Virus record (IMG/VR): IMGVR_UViG_3300015371_000041
Location: 1 to 58,551 of that record
DNA length: 58,551 bases
From: a virus
Strand: one strand, 5' to 3'
How positions within the stretch are numbered: the first letter of the stretch is position 1; each line of letters starts with the position of its first letter. Under the pieces are notes generated by a model, which worked only from the letters and a program-made list of their open reading frames with translations, was not told where the DNA came from and did not search any database. Shown here in pieces: positions 1 to 7,399 of this stretch. A program made the translations under genes and the position numbers.

Positions 1-39
1 GTGCCCACAGTGGGTCCCGCGCATGCTAAGTTAGCTATA
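1..39. repeat. Terminal repeat (left copy), circular overlap
   Basis: Bases 1-39 match 58513-58551 except at bases 18 (C here, A there) and 22 (C here, A there). The repeat lies inside the polymerase gene and keeps its frame. It is best explained as the overlap left by assembling a circular or circularly permuted genome; the mismatches change one residue (His here, Asn there). Confidence 0.85.
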
Positions 40-2388
40 GCATCTCGAAGTCCTGGTTGGAAGGAAGCTAAAGGTGGAGAACCATTCTCAGGTCCATCAG
101 GTAAGGTACTCAATCATCTATTGGAGACTAATGGAACGAAGAGAGAAGAAACTCTTCTTACTAACACAGTCCTATGTACAACAGATAGCCCAAGTAACGC
201 AGCTATCAAGTGTTGCAGTAATCGACTTCACGCTGATATCGGAAACGCTGATACAGTTATCGCAGCAGGGGGAGAAGCAGCTAAAGCTATACTTGGAGTT
301 GCCAGTATTGCTGGCTCTCGTGGATATGCACACGAAAGAGATAGAAGTGATGGAAGTAAACAAAGAGTCATTGTTACTAACAATCCTGCAATCGTCCTAA
401 AGGATGATTCAACATTCCCTAATCTAGTAAGAGACTTTAGACTTGCGATTAACCCCTTGCCTCCACCTAAACTACCGGAAGTAGAGTGGACTAATGAGCG
501 TGATACAGCAAGAAAATGGCTTCGTAATCTTTACGGGAGACTCATCAGCCCCGGATTTATGGAAGAAGGAATCCCGCTATCGGTCGATATCGAAACCAAG
601 GGACTTAGGCATTGGGCAAGTATTGTCAGTATTGCATTCAGTATTGACGGAAATAAAGCGATTGCAATTGGAGAATCCTTCTTCCGCGATCCAAGTTCAG
701 TCCAAGATTACCTTAGACCAATCCTTGAACATCGAGAGGCTATGTGTCTATGGCACAACGGAAAGTTCGATACAAGAAATCTTAGAGATAAACGAATTGA
801 TGCAACAGTAGATCAAGACACATTACTTTTAAGTTATGCATGTGATGAAAGATCAGACGAGGAACAGGTTCATTCGCTAGACTATTTAGCAATGAACGAA
901 CTCAATTGGCCTTATTATGAACCTTCCGAAGTTAGTAAATGGAAGGCGGCGGTCAGAAGGCTCGAAAGGCAGTTGGAGTATGATAAGCTTGAAGCACTCG
1001 AAACTCCCGACGAGCTATATTATTACAACGCTCTCGATGCCGCAGCGGTTTCTCAACTTTATCCGATCCTTAGACAACGTGCTATTGATGATGATGTGTT
1101 TGATTATTACAATGATTATCTACTTCCTGATAGCAATGCACTTATTTCGGTAGAACTCCGCGGTCTGAACTACGATATCCACAGAGCGGCGGATATTAAC
1201 GAGCAAGAGGTACTACCTGAACTAGATAGACTCAGAGAACATATGCGGCTGAATGTTGGGGATGGAGACTACAATCCTAACTCATCACAACAGAATGCTG
1301 AGTTGGTCTACGACAAGTGGCATGTAGTACATCAGATAGATCGTGGAGAAGCTAAAGAACGATCAGTAGATAAAGCTGTATACACTGAACTAAAAGCCGG
1401 CCGATTTGTTATCGGTGGTGATCCCCCTGATATTGATAAAGAACAACTGCGGAATGACATTATCTTATGGGCAGATTATCTAGCAGATTTTAAGGAACTA
1501 GACAAACAGCGATCTACATACATAGAAGGGTTGATCGGACGTGCCGAGTCAGCTAATGGAAAAATATACACCAGTTTTTCCCTACATACTACTGTCACAG
1601 GAAGGTCGAGTTCTCGCGGACCTAATCTTCAAAACATTACAAGACCAAAGCAGGGACTCCCAAATATCCGATCTCTTTTCTCGGCTTCGGAAGGAAATGT
1701 TATCCTATCCGCAGACTACTCTCAAGCTGAGCTTAGAGCTATCGCTCAACTCTCGGAGGATAGAAAACTGCGAAATATCTATAACGAGGGAGTATCCCTT
1801 CACAAACAAGTAGCTGAGAGATTCTATGGTGCAGACTATAGCTATGAAGATTATGTTCATGCAAAGAACATGGACTTCGGAGTAGCCTATGGTCAGTCGG
1901 CTAAAACATTTCAGGAGAAGCATGATGTACCAATCGAAGAAGGAGAAGAGTTTATCAAATGGTGGTTCAATGAATTCCCAGGAGTCAAGCGATGGAGGCA
2001 ATCCGTCGCTAGAGAGGTTAAAGCTAACTCTTTTGTACAAACACCATTTGGTCACAAACGAAGATTTTATCTCATCACTTATGAAAACAAAGGCGCGGTA
2101 TATCGAGAAGCTATTAACTGTATTCCGCAAAACATTGCAGGTAGACTCACGCTGTGGGCTGTGCGTCAGCTTGTTAACATGGGCCTTCCTGTTGTTAATA
2201 GCGTACATGACTCTATTGTTCTTGACGTACCTAAGTCTGACGTAGAAGAAGTCGCGCATACAGTCAAAGAAGTAATGGAATCAGCACCTAAGAAAACTAT
2301 TGGTTGGGACTTCCCATTTGAAGCTGAATTTACAGTAGGCTCATCTTGGGGAGAACTTGACGAAATGGAATTGGGGATCGCAGCCTAA
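1..2388 (+). CDS. DNA polymerase I (family A) with N-terminal UDG-like domain, 3' part
   Basis: Main part of the replicative polymerase; the first 26 codons lie at 58435-58512 because the circle is cut here. The N-terminal ~150 residues resemble family 4 uracil-DNA glycosylase: SPGWKEAKGGEPFSGPSGK matches the GEAPG...PFVGPAG motif but lacks its acidic residue, and the HPS motif is replaced by NNPA. A 3'-5' exonuclease follows (Exo I SVDIETKG, D196/E198; Exo II WHNGKFDTRN ~251-260; NALDAAAV ~343-350). The polymerase domain shows motif A ADYSQAELR (D572), motif B KNMDFGVAYG (K622-G631) and motif C VNSVHDSIV (HDS 736-738). All polymerase and exonuclease residues are present. The next gene starts at its stop (TAATG). 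Residue numbers count from base 1; base 1 is a GTG inside the gene, not its start. Confidence 0.95.
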   Translation: MPTVGPAHAKLAIASRSPGWKEAKGGEPFSGPSGKVLNHLLETNGTKREETLLTNTVLCTTDSPSNAAIKCCSNRLHADIGNADTVIAAGGEAAKAILGVASIAGSRGYAHERDRSDGSKQRVIVTNNPAIVLKDDSTFPNLVRDFRLAINPLPPPKLPEVEWTNERDTARKWLRNLYGRLISPGFMEEGIPLSVDIETKGLRHWASIVSIAFSIDGNKAIAIGESFFRDPSSVQDYLRPILEHREAMCLWHNGKFDTRNLRDKRIDATVDQDTLLLSYACDERSDEEQVHSLDYLAMNELNWPYYEPSEVSKWKAAVRRLERQLEYDKLEALETPDELYYYNALDAAAVSQLYPILRQRAIDDDVFDYYNDYLLPDSNALISVELRGLNYDIHRAADINEQEVLPELDRLREHMRLNVGDGDYNPNSSQQNAELVYDKWHVVHQIDRGEAKERSVDKAVYTELKAGRFVIGGDPPDIDKEQLRNDIILWADYLADFKELDKQRSTYIEGLIGRAESANGKIYTSFSLHTTVTGRSSSRGPNLQNITRPKQGLPNIRSLFSASEGNVILSADYSQAELRAIAQLSEDRKLRNIYNEGVSLHKQVAERFYGADYSYEDYVHAKNMDFGVAYGQSAKTFQEKHDVPIEEGEEFIKWWFNEFPGVKRWRQSVAREVKANSFVQTPFGHKRRFYLITYENKGAVYREAINCIPQNIAGRLTLWAVRQLVNMGLPVVNSVHDSIVLDVPKSDVEEVAHTVKEVMESAPKKTIGWDFPFEAEFTVGSSWGELDEMELGIAA

Positions 2389-2600
2389 TGTTCATTGAGT
2401 TTTGTCCTCGTTTGTACATAGCAGGAGGGAATCACCATGAATGTTGGATTGCATACGAGACACCTATTTTTTCGACCCATACATTGAGTATAGAAGAAAG
2501 AGTAAGATGGGAATGGGGAGAAGCTTGCTGGACATCGAGAATACTAGCAGAAGGTGAAGAGGCTAGTATTGCCCTGAGACAAATGTGGGAGACAGTCTAA
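2388..2600 (+). CDS. Hypothetical protein, 70 aa
   Basis: Starts at the TAATG overlap with the polymerase stop and ends in another TAATG overlap, so it looks translationally coupled in the replication operon. The protein is aromatic-rich (several Trp) with Cys/His near the start (FCPRLYIAGGNHHECW) and an acidic helical C-terminus. I do not recognise the family. A role close to replication is suggested only by position. Confidence 0.7.
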   Translation: MFIEFCPRLYIAGGNHHECWIAYETPIFSTHTLSIEERVRWEWGEACWTSRILAEGEEASIALRQMWETV

Positions 2601-2833
2601 TGAATCTACAAGAAACTAAAGAACATACAGCTAAAGAACGCATCAAGGCTTATATCTATTTCGGTATCGACGCAGAAATGGATCGAATAGAAAACGATAT
2701 AGAAGCTAATGTGCATAATGGTGATGATAAGGATTACCATGCAAGACAAGACAGAATCTTTTCTGAGAAAATCAGATATGCCAATAAGCGAATCGAGGAT
2801 CTACAGGTGTATCTAGGGATTGATAATGCATGA
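2600..2833 (+). CDS. Hypothetical helical protein, 77 aa
   Basis: ATG at 2600 overlaps the previous stop and has GGGAG seven bases upstream, so it is preferred over a GTG 15 bases earlier. The protein is charged and predicted helical (EHTAKERIKAYIYFGIDAEM...), with no recognised domain. The stop overlaps the next start (ATGA). Confidence 0.75.
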   Translation: MNLQETKEHTAKERIKAYIYFGIDAEMDRIENDIEANVHNGDDKDYHARQDRIFSEKIRYANKRIEDLQVYLGIDNA

Positions 2834-3030
2834 AAAAGTCAGTTAACAAAGAAAATATGGAAGAGTATCTAGCAGCAATGCGGCGTATCACCGAGGTAGG
2901 TCAAGTGATTTATAGACCCGCTTCCAATAGATATGATATCTATATAAAAGTGGGTAAACTATCACTAATATCAATAGTCTTGTTAGGCGTCGGCTTTGCG
3001 CTCGGTGCTGCGCTAGGGCTGCTACTGTGA
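2830..3030 (+). CDS. Small single-pass membrane protein, 66 aa
   Basis: ATGA overlap with the upstream gene. The N-terminal half is soluble and charged. Residues ~43-66 are a clear transmembrane segment (LSLISIVLLGVGFALGAALG). The last ~45 bases are noticeably GC-rich compared with the rest of the gene. Function unknown. Confidence 0.75.
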   Translation: MKKSVNKENMEEYLAAMRRITEVGQVIYRPASNRYDIYIKVGKLSLISIVLLGVGFALGAALGLLL

Positions 3031-3395
3031 ATGCCCCCAGGGATAGAATTATTTATGAACCGTTGTTAATAAAAGAGGCAACGAGAGCTGGTAGATTAAT
3101 TGGATCTATCTGGGTAGATAAAAAAGGGTATGTTTTTGTTAAAACAAATAATGGACAAAAACCAGTTCATCGATTAATTATGGAAGCTTTTCTTAAGAGA
3201 GAATTAAATCCGGGAGAATCTGTTCATCATAAAAATGGTGATCGTAGTGATAATAGACTAAGTAATCTGGAGCTTAGATATACTACCTATAAAGCACATG
3301 GTTATGGTATGACACATTGCCGACATTGCGGCGGTCTACTTGGCCCAGGCGAGAATGACCGCCTGACGGTAGAACGCCCGAGAACGGCGCTGTAA
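3027..3395 (+). CDS. HNH endonuclease
   Basis: Starts at a GTG that overlaps the previous stop. The core is a typical phage free-standing HNH nuclease: VHRLIMEAFL, then ESVHHKNGDRSDNRLSNLEL carrying the two His and the Asn of the beta-beta-alpha-metal fold. A CRHCGG pair near the end may bind zinc. Such genes often behave as homing endonucleases. The HNH core (about 3036-3310) is AT-rich and A-rich, while the sequence on both sides (about 2985-3035 and 3318-3495) is strikingly GC-rich, which suggests the core was inserted into older sequence. Confidence 0.9.
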   Translation: MNAPRDRIIYEPLLIKEATRAGRLIGSIWVDKKGYVFVKTNNGQKPVHRLIMEAFLKRELNPGESVHHKNGDRSDNRLSNLELRYTTYKAHGYGMTHCRHCGGLLGPGENDRLTVERPRTAL

Positions 3396-3979
3396 TGGCG
3401 TCTGACGAATCCCCAGGCGATCCGCGACCTACCAGCCCTGCCCCCGAACCGGCGCGAGAGAGGCTGCTACGGGCGCTGGCGCTCGATCCTGGCGGTACTA
3501 CAGGATATGCTATATGTGATATACATAATATGTATAGAGAAGGTGAATGGATCACTTTAGAGGAAGCTGAAAGACGTAAACCGAAAGTTAGTATAGGATG
3601 GGAACAAGCTAAACTTTCAGAATCAGAACTAACTGAATTGCTAGAAACAGTAGTACCAGATGTAATTATCTGCGAAGATTTCGAGTATAGAAATCGAGCC
3701 AGAGCTGGATTGGATTTAACCCCTCCCAGGCTCATTGGTGTTGTAAAACTATATGCTCAGAGTACAGGTATTAAGTTGATACTGCAAAAGGCAGCAGTAG
3801 GCAAAGGTCATTACTCAGACCATCGCCTAAAGACTCTAGAGCTATATAGAAGGGGAACTCCGCATGGAAGAGATGCACTTAGGCATCTACTTCATTGGCT
3901 AACTTTCAAAGGTGGAAACGAACATATCGACTTCTTCCAGGTAGAGATAGAAGTTCTATCCGTCGATGCTATCCTATAG
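3395..3979 (+). CDS. RuvC-like Holliday junction resolvase
   Basis: Ribonuclease-H-fold nuclease of the RuvC type, expected to cut branched DNA during recombination or before packaging. LALDPGGTTGYAICD (residues ~28-42) holds the first catalytic Asp, IICEDFEYR the catalytic Glu, and HGRDALRHLLHWL near the C-terminus the last acidic residue. The start overlaps the HNH stop (TAATG). The first ~27 residues are a Pro/Glu/Arg-rich extension encoded in GC-rich DNA unlike the rest of the gene. RuvC or RuvC-like DUF family cannot be separated by eye. Confidence 0.8.
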   Translation: MASDESPGDPRPTSPAPEPARERLLRALALDPGGTTGYAICDIHNMYREGEWITLEEAERRKPKVSIGWEQAKLSESELTELLETVVPDVIICEDFEYRNRARAGLDLTPPRLIGVVKLYAQSTGIKLILQKAAVGKGHYSDHRLKTLELYRRGTPHGRDALRHLLHWLTFKGGNEHIDFFQVEIEVLSVDAIL

Positions 3980-3986
3980 GAGAAAA

Positions 3987-4232
3987 ATGACTGATATCCA
4001 AACAACCGACTTTTTGGTAGAAGTTGCTGATCCTCATGCTCTTGATAGTCTTTTGATCTCTTTACCAGGAGCCAACGCAAATCTAATTGAGCATGATACC
4101 GATATTCCGGTCTTTCTCAAAGTTGATGGTTATTATGTTATGCGTGTATTCGGTGATCCTGGTTTTTTAAAGTTTGCTTGTGAAGCTCAAGGTTACTGCA
4201 AAATAATTAGACAATTAGACGAATTGGTTTAA
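3987..4232 (+). CDS. Hypothetical protein, 81 aa
   Basis: ATG at 3987 follows TAGGAGA and is preferred over an in-frame ATG 21 bases upstream. A compact alpha/beta-looking protein (DFLVEVADPHALDSLLISLP) of unknown function. It is the last gene of the rightward block; its TAA overlaps, tail to tail, the TAA of the leftward gene. Confidence 0.75.
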   Translation: MTDIQTTDFLVEVADPHALDSLLISLPGANANLIEHDTDIPVFLKVDGYYVMRVFGDPGFLKFACEAQGYCKIIRQLDELV

Positions 4233-4462
4233 TCATCCTCTGACTGAACGGGAGTCTCTGCACCAATAGCCCCTAGTTGCCCTACTATCAATGCAAGAAT
4301 ACTCAATGCCCATACCAGGGAAACTGCGCTCTTGTATGGGAATTGAAACGGTATGCTAAGGATAAAGAGAATACCTAGCCAAGTATTAAACGCGCCTCTA
4401 CCTCTCGGTGAGAATCGAGTTGTTAACCAGTCATATGGTGCGTAGTAAATTCTCTTTAGCAT
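4229..4462 (-). CDS. Small membrane protein, 77 aa, last late gene
   Basis: Two hydrophobic segments (NTWLGILFILSIPFQF and SLVWALSILALIVGQLGAIG) after a basic N-terminus, with an acidic tail. It may be an accessory lysis protein given its place after the holin-like gene, but this is inference. The G-run of the preceding hairpin arm lies seven bases before the ATG and could serve as ribosome site, so the hairpin may control its translation. Confidence 0.75.
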   Translation of the reverse strand: MLKRIYYAPYDWLTTRFSPRGRGAFNTWLGILFILSIPFQFPYKSAVSLVWALSILALIVGQLGAIGAETPVQSEDD

Positions 4463-4466
4463 AAAT

Positions 4467-4530
4467 TAACCCCCCTACTACAGCAAGCGCCAGGAGATAA
4501 CGCTAAGTAGGGGGGTTATCCTTTTTATTC
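4467..4530 (+). terminator. Terminator at the convergence of the two gene blocks
   Basis: A perfect 13-bp inverted repeat (4467-4479 with 4506-4518, TAACCCCCCTACT and its complement) with a small inner AGCG/CGCT pairing. On the plus strand it is followed by TCCTTTTTATT, a good U-tract. It would stop rightward transcripts shortly after they pass into the leftward block. On the minus strand it lies between the holin-like gene and the last small gene, without a strong U-tract. Confidence 0.75.
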
Positions 4531-4533
4531 TAG

Positions 4534-4935
4534 TTAGGCTTTTGGTGGTGCTTCGTTTTCATTACCAGCCAATGCCAATTCGACACCTTGTTTTGCAGAA
4601 GGTGACTTCTTAAGTTCAAGAACTGAGTTAGCAATAGAAGCTGCCCAAGCTGCCATCATTCCTACATAGATTGCTCCTGCTACGTCTCCTAGATCAATCC
4701 AAGGTATGATGATCTTTTCGTGACCAGCAACCACACCCCCGGCGTAGATTACATAATACGGTAGCAACTTAAACAGAATATCATTGCGGAGAAAGTCTAC
4801 AAGATAGGACAAACGGAAGTTACCTATCTTGAATGCGGCGAGTACTCCCATTATCAGGTCAACCAACACCAATAGGAGTGCAGCAGAAACTTTCTCATCA
4901 TGCATGAATTCTGATAGTAGTTGTCCCCAAGTCAA
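4534..4935 (-). CDS. Holin-like membrane protein
   Basis: 133 aa with three likely membrane segments: SAALLLVLVDLIMGVLAAF (~18-36), a middle one around LLPYYVIYAGGVVAG, and GAIYVGMMAAWAASIANSVL. The C-terminus is charged. This pattern and the position directly downstream of the endolysin and glycosidase fit a phage holin that opens the membrane at lysis. Translation appears to start at TTG 4935, seven bases after GGGAGA. Confidence 0.75.
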   Translation of the reverse strand: MTWGQLLSEFMHDEKVSAALLLVLVDLIMGVLAAFKIGNFRLSYLVDFLRNDILFKLLPYYVIYAGGVVAGHEKIIIPWIDLGDVAGAIYVGMMAAWAASIANSVLELKKSPSAKQGVELALAGNENEAPPKA

Positions 4936-4948
4936 GATTTATTCTCCC

Positions 4949-5926
4949 TTATAGAAGTGCCGCAATAGCGTCAAACGCTAGCTTCTTGGTAAAGTCCCTG
5001 TTGATTATACCGAATTTGTCCTCCCTCCCATTAAGCGTATCACTATGATTCATCAAGCTATAGATATAGAAGCCGGCTATATAATCTGCTGCCTGTGACT
5101 TCTTAATTCGATCTATTAGCTTATCTCGTTGGACTTCTTCGCTAGTATTGTATGTGCTAACTCCACTCTCAGTTAGATAAAGTGGCTTACCCATGAGTGC
5201 ATAGATATCATCATTCAATCCCATACCATTAACTGTATCATCTGAGTATGGATGCCACCCTATACCATCGCAATAATTTACGGCACCAGCATTCTTAGCC
5301 TTAGTATAGAACTCCAATGCATTCATGGTGTCTGCGTTGGTTGTCATATACTGTGCCAATCCTGCGAAGATTATGGGGCAACGCTTGGCACAACGAGTGT
5401 ATGCAGTTTTGAGATATGAAGTATAGAGAACGGGATCGGGAGTAACTCCCCATGCCCATTTACCGTTAACCTCGTTGCCTACCTCAATACGACTAACCTT
5501 AGCTCCGAACTTTGTCAGTACAGCATCTACGCTATCTGCTACTACTCCATCCCGCAGATGTGTCATTAGAGGAACTAGATTAAGTCCCTGCTTATTAGCC
5601 TCGATAGCGGCTCTATTGAATGGCGCGGAGTTGGGATAGGAATAGTCCATCCTAACTTCTGTCACACCTAGATCTACTGCAAACCGCATGTATGTTTCAA
5701 GTTCACCAGCAGATAGATCAGATGGTGTATTTGGACCCCAACCAGTCGCAATACCTATAACCGTAGTCTTGGGCATAGGCGGCGGTGGAGTCAACAAACC
5801 ATAGATGTTATCTATGTGTTTGAATGCTTCCAACCAGTTAGTACCAGTAGTGCCCGTCTTGGTATAACCACTTGTAGTTTTCTTTAGTGATGCTACCGCA
5901 AGATCAAGTTCACTTTTGATGTCCAC
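4949..5926 (-). CDS. Glycoside hydrolase, TIM-barrel clan A type
   Basis: 325 aa. After an N-terminal ~50-residue region and a proline run there is a TIM-barrel-like domain. Two glutamates sit where clan GH-A enzymes have their catalytic pair: VGNEVN (E152, acid/base) and LTESG (E253, nucleophile). GWHPYSDD between them also fits. The enzyme probably cuts a cell-wall or capsule polysaccharide; the substrate cannot be told from sequence. It lies between endolysin and holin-like gene, suggesting a part in lysis rather than in the tail. GTG start overlaps nothing upstream except the endolysin stop (TAGTG). Confidence 0.8.
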   Translation of the reverse strand: MDIKSELDLAVASLKKTTSGYTKTGTTGTNWLEAFKHIDNIYGLLTPPPPMPKTTVIGIATGWGPNTPSDLSAGELETYMRFAVDLGVTEVRMDYSYPNSAPFNRAAIEANKQGLNLVPLMTHLRDGVVADSVDAVLTKFGAKVSRIEVGNEVNGKWAWGVTPDPVLYTSYLKTAYTRCAKRCPIIFAGLAQYMTTNADTMNALEFYTKAKNAGAVNYCDGIGWHPYSDDTVNGMGLNDDIYALMGKPLYLTESGVSTYNTSEEVQRDKLIDRIKKSQAADYIAGFYIYSLMNHSDTLNGREDKFGIINRDFTKKLAFDAIAALL

Positions 5927-6660
5927 TATTTACCTACATTCACGAAACAGATTACATCTGACTTGTTCCTCGTCATAGGCAAAACCTCTCCACCATTGGA
6001 TGCATTACTATGACCTGTATTTCCGCCGACTGTGGTAAATTGCCCAGGTATCCTCGTCCAGTTACCAAAGAACTCTATATGATCTGCTTTACCATCATTG
6101 TCCCAATCAAAGAGCGCAAGATTACCCGTCTGAGGGAAGTATGTAATTGTAAGGTAGTTTCTGCCTGCTCTGGCATCATCTACAATATATGGACAGTAGG
6201 CGTAATTCTTTCCTCTCCTGAATGCCCTACTTTTAGCTACTGTCGCACACCATGTTACGAACATTGCACACCAAGGTCCGATGACTCCATACCATAGAGA
6301 GAACTTAACTCTATTGGAACCGAACGGACTTTCCTTGGTACCTATCCATTTTTGCGCTTCTTCCCACATCTTCAAACGTACAGGCTTGTTCTTGGCTATG
6401 CGTTTCCTATTAGCAATTCTAGTTTTCATCAACGGGGTAGGTTTCTTTTCCCCCGTGAGATAACTCATAAACAAATCACCCGCACGTTGGTCAGGCTTTC
6501 TATAACCCAGCCAATACTTACCTCTATAAACAGCCCTCGCTGTATCAGGGCCAAATTCCCCATCTACTAGACCCTGTAACCATTTCCTTATCTTAAGTGC
6601 CTCTTGGAGCTTGGTTACTTCTGGTCCTTTGGTATGAGGACTAGTAAGTGATAGTTTCAT
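5926..6660 (-). CDS. Endolysin: peptidoglycan-binding domain plus CHAP amidase/peptidase
   Basis: 244 aa. Residues ~8-60 form a PG_binding_1-like domain (GPEVTKLQEAL...GEFGPDTARAV). The C-terminal domain is CHAP-like: PWCAMFVTWC holds the likely nucleophile C131, and ADHIEFF holds H194. It would cut peptidoglycan from inside the cell at the end of infection. No signal peptide is seen, in keeping with holin-dependent export. Start ATG follows AGGAGG closely, and the gene overlaps its neighbours by a few bases. Confidence 0.9.
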   Translation of the reverse strand: MKLSLTSPHTKGPEVTKLQEALKIRKWLQGLVDGEFGPDTARAVYRGKYWLGYRKPDQRAGDLFMSYLTGEKKPTPLMKTRIANRKRIAKNKPVRLKMWEEAQKWIGTKESPFGSNRVKFSLWYGVIGPWCAMFVTWCATVAKSRAFRRGKNYAYCPYIVDDARAGRNYLTITYFPQTGNLALFDWDNDGKADHIEFFGNWTRIPGQFTTVGGNTGHSNASNGGEVLPMTRNKSDVICFVNVGK

Positions 6661-7100
6661 GGTCCTCCTAAACCTGTCTGCTTAATGCAGTTCTCCTGTT
6701 TGTTATGAACAACTCTTTTAAATTTTTTAATAATAGCCTTCTCCTGTTCGGTATGACTACGCGGATTAATCTGAGGATCAAGAAGTATCTCTGTAAAACT
6801 ACCGTAAGTTTGGACGCACGATGAAACCCGTGATTGCTGGATTTTCTCTAGAAGATCCCTATTCTCTTTTATTCGTTTTCTATTCTGTACTGCAAGGCGA
6901 TGATTTTCTTTGGCAATCTTTTTGGCTGTCGCCGCATTCTGACTTATTTTGCTGAACCCTATAGCTACAGCAAATACGAGAATGATCCATGCCATTATTG
7001 CATACCGCGCGAATTGATAGACTAAAAGATTGTAGACATTCCAGACAAAACGCAGCCAGGTATGTTCAGGGTACGGATTTACTCTATTTCTGTGGGGCAT
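6657..7100 (-). CDS. Membrane-anchored coiled-coil protein of the lysis cassette
   Basis: 147 aa. A basic N-terminus, one membrane segment (FARYAIMAWIILVFAVAIGF), then a long charged helical region (AKKIAKENHRLAVQNRKRI...) likely to form a coiled coil, and two cysteines in the C-terminal part. It resembles spanin-like or holin-partner proteins in layout, but the family is not recognised. It starts at the TAATG overlap with the 33-aa gene upstream. Confidence 0.75.
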   Translation of the reverse strand: MPHRNRVNPYPEHTWLRFVWNVYNLLVYQFARYAIMAWIILVFAVAIGFSKISQNAATAKKIAKENHRLAVQNRKRIKENRDLLEKIQQSRVSSCVQTYGSFTEILLDPQINPRSHTEQEKAIIKKFKRVVHNKQENCIKQTGLGGP

Positions 7101-7201
7101 TAATGTCCTGACAAATAGACCATAAAGAATATGGTTAGGATAATAGCTATATAAGTGGTCAAACCCAGCAAAACTCGGTGACTACTCAACCAGTGCCTCA
7201 T
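7100..7201 (-). CDS. Tiny membrane protein, 33 aa
   Basis: Starts at ATGA with the upstream gene's stop and ends at TAATG with the downstream start, so it is coupled on both sides and very likely translated. The sequence MRHWLSSHRVLL then a single hydrophobic helix (TYIAIILTIFFMVYL). It fits a pinholin- or holin-regulator-type peptide, but function is inferred from size and place only. Confidence 0.7.
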   Translation of the reverse strand: MRHWLSSHRVLLGLTTYIAIILTIFFMVYLSGH

Positions 7202-7389
7202 TTTCCATTTTTACTTCCTTTCGACCCACTCGAAGTTACTGCCCTTCTAACATAATCGAGTCCCATCATGCCAGCAGCTAGGATAAGCAATGAAGGCCGA
7301 TCTACCTCGTCAACAACAGTTTCCCAAATGGCAATGAGTAAACCGCATACTTTGACAATTCTAGGCCATTGTTCGTCGAAATCGAACAT
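7198..7389 (-). CDS. Small two-helix membrane protein, 63 aa
   Basis: Hydrophobic stretches VCGLLIAIWETVV and SLLILAAGMMGL separated by a short polar loop, with a Ser/Gly/Lys tail. Could be a second holin. No clear Shine-Dalgarno site precedes ATG 7389. The stop overlaps the next start. Confidence 0.7.
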   Translation of the reverse strand: MFDFDEQWPRIVKVCGLLIAIWETVVDEVDRPSLLILAAGMMGLDYVRRAVTSSGSKGSKNGK

Positions 7390-7399
7390 GCTTCATAAA

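Noticed and set aside
1-39. Direct terminal repeat as a true packaging end
   Set aside because: At 39 bp with mismatches and located inside a gene, an assembly overlap of a circular map is the simpler explanation.
1705-2259. 184-codon open frame on the minus strand
   Set aside because: It is antisense to the conserved polymerase motifs, has no family-like sequence and no ribosome site.
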